A stretch of 20,539 bases of DNA from CAZFER01 sp964517495 (GTDB lineage Bacteria; Hinthialibacterota; Hinthialibacteria; Hinthialibacterales; Hinthialibacteraceae), in the NCBI GenBank assembly GCA_964517495.1, contig CAZFER010000093.1, positions 1-20,539 of the forward strand, given 5' to 3'. The notes beneath the pieces are model-generated. The model was not told where the DNA came from and did no database searches. It saw only the letters and a program-made list of their open reading frames with translations. Positions 15,613 to 20,539 of the stretch are shown in pieces. The position numbers and the translations under genes are program-made. Position 1 is the first letter of the stretch, and each line of letters starts with the position of its first letter.

Positions 15613-16632
15613 TCAAGCAATCCACTTCCGTTTGCGATTCTTGGCTTCTTCAATCGCTTTTCGTGAAATAATGGCATCTTCCGTCACTTGAAAATCAAAC
15701 ATCCCCAGGCAAACGAAATCCGCTCCGCTTTTAAATGCATACTTAATACCTTCTTCCGGTGAAATGGCGCCCGCCGCTAATACTTTGAAAGCAATCCAGG
15801 GGATTTCGACATCCTGCATAAACTCGATGGTTTGTTCGTGATCATAGCACCATAAATTATCATGAAATTCATCATGGTCATTGGAAAAAGGACGATACAA
15901 TTCAATGAAGTGCCGATTTTCTTTTGGATGAGCGGACCAATAATTGTCGTGATGAATCGTTTTGAAATAAAAGTCTGGCTTAATGCCCTCTTTTTCACAA
16001 AACATAATCGGCTCCAACCGATGTGCGCCAATACCGGCGGGGACATTGTATTTTTTTATAATTTCGTAGGCTTTGATGATCTGCTCGGGCTTTTTTTCGT
16101 AATACCAAATGTCACTGGCGCCTCCCCATACATAAGCGGCGGATGCACCCAGTTCAAGATGCTCGACGAGTTTTCTTTCGAACTGATTGAAATCCTTGGT
16201 GATGACATCCGCCATCCATTTCATTTTCCCGCCCCATTCACTCCAATACTTTGCAAGGTTATAACGCTGGAAATTATTGCTTTTAAGATTGGCGAAATTG
16301 ATACCCTCTTCTTCACACTTTTGAAATGTCTTGAATATCCGTTCTTCGGTATTGTAATGGGCGGCGAGTGATTTGACATAAAGCAAATCCCTGGCATGCA
16401 TGTTCATATTGATTAAATTACTGCCGATAAAAAGGCGGCTCATGTCTAAATCGCCGATGCGTCCAACCGGCATTTTGGGAGTAGGAGATTGATTGGCAGC
16501 GTTTGATTCGGGGGCAGAGCCACTTAGCAATGCAGGCGCCATCAATATCGATCCCGCTTTAACAGAGGATTTAACAAATTGACGTCGTGTTTTCTTTGCG
16601 GACGAAGTTGAATGATTGTCTGGAGTGTTCAT
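15613..16632 (-). CDS. Tat-exported TIM-barrel protein, distantly aldo/keto reductase-like
   Basis: 339-aa protein with a twin-arginine signal (KTRRQFVKSSVKAGS, 14-28, then a hydrophobic stretch to about 38), so it is exported folded. The mature part looks like a TIM barrel. VGRIGDLDMSRLFIGSN (56-72) is laid out like the first strand of aldo/keto reductases, ERIFKTFQKCEEEGINFA (97-114) like helix 1 and strand 2, and FKVLAAGAISPEEGIKYAF (282-300) with GADFVCLGMFDFQV (303-316) like the last strands. PDFYFKTIHHDNYW (219-232) is a distinctive motif I recall from planctomycete and verrucomicrobial proteins. The catalytic Tyr/Lys/His tetrad of true reductases is not evident, so activity is uncertain. 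AGGAGA (complement of 16641-16646) supports the start. It follows the frameshifted small gene by 18 bp and probably shares its transcript with the nitrilase-like gene upstream. Confidence 0.82.
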   Translation of the reverse strand: MNTPDNHSTSSAKKTRRQFVKSSVKAGSILMAPALLSGSAPESNAANQSPTPKMPVGRIGDLDMSRLFIGSNLINMNMHARDLLYVKSLAAHYNTEERIFKTFQKCEEEGINFANLKSNNFQRYNLAKYWSEWGGKMKWMADVITKDFNQFERKLVEHLELGASAAYVWGGASDIWYYEKKPEQIIKAYEIIKKYNVPAGIGAHRLEPIMFCEKEGIKPDFYFKTIHHDNYWSAHPKENRHFIELYRPFSNDHDEFHDNLWCYDHEQTIEFMQDVEIPWIAFKVLAAGAISPEEGIKYAFKSGADFVCLGMFDFQVTEDAIISRKAIEEAKNRKRKWIA

Positions 16633-16650
16633 TTGGATGGTCTCCTATTC

Positions 16651-16873
16651 TCAATGTTGATCAACAAATTGTTGATGAAAATCAATTAAACGCTGCAACT
16701 CGCCGGGATCCAGCAAAGGATCATTGCTCCTATTCCGCCACTGCATCTTCAGTATTTTTTTTGAAAATGTATGACGCTGTTTGATCCATTCATCAATTAA
16801 GTATAAAAGTTGCTCACGTTCATTTTCTGGAACCTGGATGTAATTTTGAAATTACGGCTTCTTGAAATGTCAT
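16651..16873 (-). pseudogene. Small gene interrupted by a one-base frameshift
   Basis: On the minus strand an ATG at 16873 opens a frame starting MTFQEAVIS that stops after 17 codons. The next frame, open from about 16845 down to the TGA at 16651-16653, encodes a coherent, charged, helix-rich segment including VPENEREQLLYLIDEWIKQR and DPGELQRLIDFHQQFVDQH, but it has no start codon before its middle. The total length of 223 bases is 74 codons plus one, so one extra base (or two missing) near 16835-16848 would join the two halves into a protein of about 74 aa. The stop lies 18 bp before the TIM-barrel gene, an operon-like spacing. The second half looks like real protein by composition and continuity. 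I do not recognise the family. The break may be a true mutation or a sequencing error. Confidence 0.5.
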
Positions 16874-17004
16874 CAATTTATCTCTTTTTTTATAGTCATT
16901 TATTGTTAATTCCTTATACGGTCTCCATTTTAGACTATCGTTTAAAATAGTGCAAGCATTTTGTATTTCATACCTTACTCCTTACTAGGGATGCTGTTGT
17001 GAAG

Positions 17005-17988
17005 TTAGCGTTTCGCTGCTTTATAAGGTTCACCAATCCCATCAATGCGATTCCAGATAGGATCATGTATAAATTCACTTAATATCTTATACCGATGTGG
17101 GCGCCGGTAGGCATTGCCCCAGATGGATTTGGCGCGTCGCCTGCGAATATCCTGCATATTGAACGCCGCGTAAAAAATCCCTTCTTCTTCACCCGCTTGC
17201 ACCAGGCAGTTTCCACCGGGTTCAAATGCAACCGAATGGCCATTCTGGTAAGGTTTGGGATAGTTAGTCATCGCCACCCCGAATAGGTTTTCATAGGCTC
17301 GAACCCGAAATTGTTGGATGCGAAGATCATCCAATCCACAGCAATTAGGCGTTAGGACCAATTCTGCTCCTTTAAGCATCAGAATACGAGCGCTTTCAGG
17401 TTGTTCGCGGTCAAAACAAATCATCGCACCAACTTGAACTGTGCCTTTGGCCGTATCCAGCGGGGCGGTATAAAAATCCTCTCCAGGCGTCATGTTTCGT
17501 TCCAGCGGTTTAAAATCGCTGGTGTGCACCTTGGCGTAAGTCAACACTTCCTTCCCATTCCGGTCGAATAGGGTTACGGCGTTACGTGGCAATGGTTTCC
17601 ATTTCTGCGCGTAGGTCACTGCAATAGCCATCCGTAATTCTTTGGCCAGCTGGGCAAAATGCTGAACCCACGGCCCATTTTTGGCCACTGCACGATCCCA
17701 AAATTTCTCACGCTCGCCATCCACGCTGGCATCAAAACGCGTATAGCCAATATTCCACATTTCACCCATAAGCGCAATATCGGCACCTTGCTTTGCCGCT
17801 TCACGGCAGGAACGTTCCGCTTTCTCCCGGTTGGCTTCTTGATCATTGCCAAATGAAGAAAGTTGCAGCAATGCCACCACAACACGTGGATCATCCTTTG
17901 CAAAGGATGGTTTCGTGTTCAGTTCTTCAGTGAAACTTACCATTGAAAATAACAACAGAATAAAAGGAGCTAAAAATCGCATTATCAT
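17005..17988 (-). CDS. Exported nitrilase-superfamily carbon-nitrogen hydrolase
   Basis: 327-aa member of the nitrilase superfamily, which hydrolyses amides, carbamoyl groups or nitriles through a Glu-Lys-Cys triad. The ATG at 17988 is chosen for AGGAGG (complement of 17998-18003), 9 bases upstream; the longer frame from a GTG at 18021 would overlap that site. A signal peptide (MIMRFLAPFILLLFSMVSF) predicts export, unusual for a fold that is mostly cytosolic. The triad is visible: E76 in LMGEMWNIGY, K153 in YAKVHTSDF, and C191 in MICFDREQPESAR, with E163 a likely second glutamate. TPNCCGLDDLR and AYENLFGVAMTNYP are typical later strands. It heads a minus-strand set with the frameshifted small gene and the Tat-exported TIM-barrel protein. 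Substrate unknown; all catalytic residues are present, so it is probably active. Confidence 0.9.
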   Translation of the reverse strand: MIMRFLAPFILLLFSMVSFTEELNTKPSFAKDDPRVVVALLQLSSFGNDQEANREKAERSCREAAKQGADIALMGEMWNIGYTRFDASVDGEREKFWDRAVAKNGPWVQHFAQLAKELRMAIAVTYAQKWKPLPRNAVTLFDRNGKEVLTYAKVHTSDFKPLERNMTPGEDFYTAPLDTAKGTVQVGAMICFDREQPESARILMLKGAELVLTPNCCGLDDLRIQQFRVRAYENLFGVAMTNYPKPYQNGHSVAFEPGGNCLVQAGEEEGIFYAAFNMQDIRRRRAKSIWGNAYRRPHRYKILSEFIHDPIWNRIDGIGEPYKAAKR

Positions 17989-17997
17989 ATCATTTTT

Positions 17998-18003
17998 CCT
18001 CCT
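17998..18003 (-). promoter_or_regulatory. Shine-Dalgarno AGGAGG that decides the nitrilase start
   Basis: The complement of CCTCCT at 17998-18003 reads AGGAGG, 9 bases before the ATG at 17988 and 15 before a second ATG at 17982. Using 17988 yields a compact signal peptide. The GTG at 18021 would make the ribosome binding site part of the coding sequence. Confidence 0.75.
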
Positions 18004-18022
18004 AATCAAAAAATAAAACACC

Positions 18023-18060
18023 AGTCATTTTAGTGGAGTAATCCTATAACCAAAATGACT
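18023..18060. promoter_or_regulatory. Perfect 9-bp inverted repeat upstream of the nitrilase-like gene
   Basis: AGTCATTTT (18023-18031) and AAAATGACT (18052-18060) are exact reverse complements separated by 20 bases. The spacer contains a TATAGG on the minus strand that could be a -10 box for the nitrilase-like gene, so the arms would flank the promoter. It could be an operator pair or a stem in the leader. No regulator gene is near. Confidence 0.3.
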
Positions 18061-18224
18061 AATTTGATTCCAATTTATAGCATATCGAATCTATCAGAAG
18101 GAAGGGCCTTCATGTAGATTTGCGATGAGGTAAGTTCCTCCCATCGATTTAATCCTCCATGTGCTGATTGTTTAAATTTGATTAAAATGTGAATCAAAAA
18201 AAGTATTTTTTTTACAAATTGGTA

Positions 18225-18253
18225 TTGACTTTATATACTTAAAAGTGTAATGT
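18225..18253 (+). promoter_or_regulatory. Sigma70-like promoter for the MACPF-like gene
   Basis: TTGACT (18225-18230) and TAATGT (18248-18253) are separated by 17 bases, close to consensus for a housekeeping sigma factor. Transcription would begin near 18260, leaving an unusually long leader of about 195 bases before the ATG at 18457. Nothing else in this gap matches as well. Confidence 0.45.
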
Positions 18254-18456
18254 ACTATGCATAGGTTTCGGTAATAATTCCCAATTATTTTTGAAGGAAT
18301 CTATTCTTCTCAATATAGCAGGTACTAATAATATGTTTTCTTGGGCCGATCTCTATGTAAAGAAATGGGGGATAGTTCTGTTTGTTCGGCATTAAACCTT
18401 CGCAAAGTTATACTTTCCGAAGATTTTTTAACCTCATCATCTGAAAGGACATAATA

Positions 18457-20382
18457 ATGATGTTCAAACAATGCAGTATCGTTCTGTTTGTGTGCACCCT
18501 GGTCATTTCATCGGTAACTGCACAACCTCTGGTTTTACCTTATGATTCCTCCTCAAGTATTCAGCCTGGGGATGGATTTGATATGTTGAAGCTTATTGGA
18601 AAAGGTTCCTGCTTTGCTTCAAATGAAGCCAATACCACCTTCGGCGGTCAGGAAGTTGAAATGAAAGCGCGCTATGTCGAATCGAGTGAGGAATTTCATT
18701 CCGCTTTCTCATTTGGCTTCAGTGCGGGCTATTCAGGATTCGGTATTGCTTTATCAGGTGGGATGAGCTATTTTAACGAATCCTCCTATAACCGAAATAA
18801 TGTAACGATCATAGGGAAGGTTACTGTTCGGAATTCATCAAACCGCCTTAGTGATGAACATTTATCCGATAGCGCTATTGAAATATTGGGTATGGATAAT
18901 GGACTGCAGGAATTCCATCGAATCTATGGCCACAAATATGTAAAATCCGTAAAAAGCGGAGGGACATTATATATTTCGATCATATTTAAATGTCATAGCC
19001 GATCACAAAAAAATCAGGTTATGCAGGAACTCAGTGTAGGCGCTTCCACCACTGTCGGGGATTTTAATTTTGATCAGGATATGTCGAGTGCCATTGAGCG
19101 CGCTTCAAGCCATGCTGAAATGACAATCGAATGGAAATCGACCGGTGGATCAGGACTCGATCCCAGTGTACAAACATGGGATGATGTGATGGATCGTATC
19201 TCAAAATTTCCCCAAGCTGTAGCTGATGACCCGGTGGGTATACAAATTGAACTGGGTGATTATAACGATGTCCCTGATTATGTGATGCATAAAACCGATA
19301 GTTTCAATGTGGACCCGGAAGCCGTACAAGCCCTATCCGATTATTATGATAATTTATTCAAATTTCAATTTATTCTTCACGACCTCAATCACATCCTCAA
19401 TAATCGTCAAGAATACTTCTTCCATCCCATTTCATACACATACGATGAGATAAAAGGGATGCGAGACAATCTGCAAAATGATTACAACCAAATGGAGACC
19501 AATATTTCCAACTATACCGGAGACGAAAACACACTAACATTGCCGACCCTTAGTGGAACCGCGATGACAGCCAAAGAGTATTCGGATCATCTGATTGACA
19601 ACGAGGTCAGTGATAAAATCTTACCCTTGAGATGGCTCACTCAGATTCCAGAAAATGGCATGGTGACCCTTCAACCCAACTATGATAATGGTTATCCCCG
19701 AGTGGTTACCAGCGAATATGAGAATAAATGGGGTAAAAACGTAGGGCAACACGATATTTGGCAAACGGTTGTGGATCGTATTGCCGGTGTGGTGACCTGG
19801 TTAAGCTATGACAATAATTCAAATTTAATTCAGGCGCGAATTACATACTCCATCAAAGAGACCGGTTCCATGCAAATCTTTTTACATGGCACGAGATCTT
19901 TTTCCATGTATAAATATCCTCATCTAAAAATCAGCCAGGACGATTTTGATGCGTTTAGCAAAACTATTCATCCATTCGGTGAACTCTTAGGCATTCATGG
20001 TGCACTTCGCTATTATGATACAGATCGAAATCTTCAACCAAGCCCCAAAACGGCTAATCAGGGAATTGATGCAAATATAGGAACCGGTGTTTTGGAAAGC
20101 GCAACTGTATTGACCGGCTACAATGGTCCGGAACTATCCAACACCTACGCAGAAGATATCATGTTTAAACCGATCACCATTAAGATGAGCCATGTCGAAG
20201 AGGATTGGCCTGTCGAAAAAATCGCCTTCCGTGTCAAAGAATCGTTCTCTGGCCCCAATGTCATGGAACCACCCCAGCTGGAGGATGAACCTCTAACAGC
20301 GGAGGAAATCGACTATATTGAAGAGAGCGTACTTAAATATGAAGGCACCTCGGTTTCTGACTGGTCCTTATATAACGAATAA
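18457..20382 (+). CDS. Exported MACPF-like (membrane attack complex/perforin-fold) protein
   Basis: 641-aa protein with a signal peptide (about 1-22, cleavage near VTA) and AAAGGA at 18444-18449. FHRIYGHKYVKSVKSGG (153-169) closely resembles the MACPF signature, which centres on a Tyr-Gly-x-His/Tyr motif followed by Gly-Gly. Before it, 80-105 is a Gly/Ser/Phe-rich alternating stretch (FSFGFSAGYSGFGIALSGG), and after it 186-228 forms another amphipathic region. These sit where the two helix clusters that become membrane hairpins are found in pore formers. MTIEWKSTGGSG (222-233), the FPQAV motif (251-255) and a following Tyr/Pro segment complete the module. Residues about 285-355 are helical, and 385-600 look beta-rich, perhaps for target binding or oligomerisation. 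The acidic tail (605-641) is unusual. Proteins of this fold can form pores, or act in adhesion or development. It stands alone, with no obvious immunity gene in the window. Fold call from motif reading only. Confidence 0.72.
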   Translation: MMFKQCSIVLFVCTLVISSVTAQPLVLPYDSSSSIQPGDGFDMLKLIGKGSCFASNEANTTFGGQEVEMKARYVESSEEFHSAFSFGFSAGYSGFGIALSGGMSYFNESSYNRNNVTIIGKVTVRNSSNRLSDEHLSDSAIEILGMDNGLQEFHRIYGHKYVKSVKSGGTLYISIIFKCHSRSQKNQVMQELSVGASTTVGDFNFDQDMSSAIERASSHAEMTIEWKSTGGSGLDPSVQTWDDVMDRISKFPQAVADDPVGIQIELGDYNDVPDYVMHKTDSFNVDPEAVQALSDYYDNLFKFQFILHDLNHILNNRQEYFFHPISYTYDEIKGMRDNLQNDYNQMETNISNYTGDENTLTLPTLSGTAMTAKEYSDHLIDNEVSDKILPLRWLTQIPENGMVTLQPNYDNGYPRVVTSEYENKWGKNVGQHDIWQTVVDRIAGVVTWLSYDNNSNLIQARITYSIKETGSMQIFLHGTRSFSMYKYPHLKISQDDFDAFSKTIHPFGELLGIHGALRYYDTDRNLQPSPKTANQGIDANIGTGVLESATVLTGYNGPELSNTYAEDIMFKPITIKMSHVEEDWPVEKIAFRVKESFSGPNVMEPPQLEDEPLTAEEIDYIEESVLKYEGTSVSDWSLYNE

Positions 20383-20405
20383 TTGATTCAGTTAAATCTG
20401 GATCT

Positions 20406-20433
20406 TCAATGACATTAACTTAAACGGGAGGGC
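20406..20433 (+). repeat. Imperfect 28-bp direct repeat, copy 1
   Basis: This 28-base element matches 20481-20508 at 23 of 28 positions, with a 75-bp offset. It shares the CAATG, CATTA, TTAAA and GGGAGGGC blocks. It lies just after the MACPF-like gene. After the GGGAGGGC core the two copies diverge. Confidence 0.45.
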
Positions 20434-20458
20434 AAATCGCCTGAGATTGTCTCAAAAC

Positions 20459-20482
20459 GGGGTTGACACATAGGTCAACCCC
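20459..20482. terminator. Hairpin downstream of the MACPF-like gene
   Basis: GGGGTTGAC (20459-20467) pairs perfectly with GTCAACCCC (20474-20482) around a 6-base loop. On the plus strand no T-run follows. On the minus strand GTTTT follows, so it may terminate a gene entering from the right, or act as an RNA-stabilising 3' stem for the MACPF-like transcript. Confidence 0.4.
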
Positions 20483-20508
20483 AATGTCATTATGTTAAAG
20501 GGGAGGGC
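20481..20508 (+). repeat. Imperfect 28-bp direct repeat, copy 2, leading into a GC-rich palindromic element
   Basis: Second copy of the element at 20406-20433. Here GGGAGGGC continues into GAGGCTCCCGCCGAGCC (to 20525), a GC-rich stretch with overlapping short inverted repeats (GGGAG/CTCCC and GGCTC/GAGCC). I recall similar intergenic elements dispersed in verrucomicrobial and related genomes, but that needs a genome search. Confidence 0.45.
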
Positions 20509-20539
20509 GAGGCTCCCGCCGAGCCGTTCTACGTGGATA

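Larger units (their letters stand above)
17989..18456. other. Divergent intergenic region between the nitrilase-like and MACPF-like genes
   Basis: This AT-rich stretch carries the upstream signals of both divergent genes. It contains the nitrilase ribosome binding site, a 9-bp inverted repeat at 18023-18060, and a sigma70-like promoter for the MACPF-like gene at 18225-18253. A leader of about 200 bases follows, with a 20-codon frame (18333-18395) lacking a good ribosome binding site. I found no riboswitch or RNA gene I can name. Confidence 0.5.

Noticed and set aside
15862..16371. 169-codon plus-strand frame antisense to the TIM-barrel gene
   Set aside because: It shadows a well-supported Tat-exported protein; hydrophobic runs reflect the reverse complement of aromatic and charged codons.
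18333..18395. 20-codon frame in the leader of the MACPF-like gene
   Set aside because: Only a weak GCAGG 10 bases upstream and no sign of attenuation structure; mentioned only as part of the long-leader finding.

Overview
This window looks like a moderate-GC bacterial chromosome. Its gene repertoire suggests the Planctomycetota / Verrucomicrobiota / Lentisphaerota (PVC-like) sphere: exported PQQ-type beta-propellers carrying an N-terminal methyltransferase-like domain, Gfo/Idh/MocA-type oxidoreductases with Tat signals, other Tat-exported proteins of normally cytosolic folds, and a PhoD-like phosphatase. The assignment rests on gene content and recalled family distribution, not on a marker gene. 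I see no rRNA, tRNA, CRISPR array, transposase or integrase.

Layout. (1) 2-1102 (+): the 3' part of an MscS-type mechanosensitive channel. (2) 1312-11172 (+): four genes in one direction, all with export signals. These are two tandem paralogous double-propeller proteins (1312-4551 and 4634-7912), a Tat-exported protein resembling L-fucose/L-arabinose isomerases (8182-9615), and a Tat-exported Gfo/Idh/MocA oxidoreductase (9745-11172) that ends in a clear intrinsic terminator (11199-11228). An identical 12-bp palindrome lies upstream of the second propeller gene and of the oxidoreductase gene. (3) 14798-11312 (-): an apparent three-gene operon of a PhoD-like phosphatase, a small membrane-anchored protein resembling DUF3299, and an ArsP/DUF318-type permease with a cysteine-rich C-terminal tail. 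(4) 15167-15529 (+): a short exported ORF that looks like the amputated N-terminus of a beta-helix protein. (5) 17988-15613 (-): an exported nitrilase-superfamily amidohydrolase, a small gene interrupted by a one-base frameshift, and a Tat-exported TIM-barrel protein. (6) 18457-20382 (+): an exported protein with a MACPF-like pore-forming signature, behind a long leader with a sigma70-like promoter. (7) 20383-20539: intergenic DNA with a hairpin and an imperfect direct repeat.

How the genes may work together. Almost every product is predicted to act outside the cytoplasm. Genes 1312-11172 could form a periplasmic oxidation/isomerisation module acting on sugars or sugar-like compounds, but substrates cannot be read from sequence. 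The minus-strand PhoD/DUF3299-like/permease set suggests metal or phosphate handling at the envelope. The most notable items are the two propeller paralogs with an exactly spaced four-cysteine cluster, the bacterial MACPF-like protein, the frameshifted small gene at 16651-16873, and the shared palindrome.
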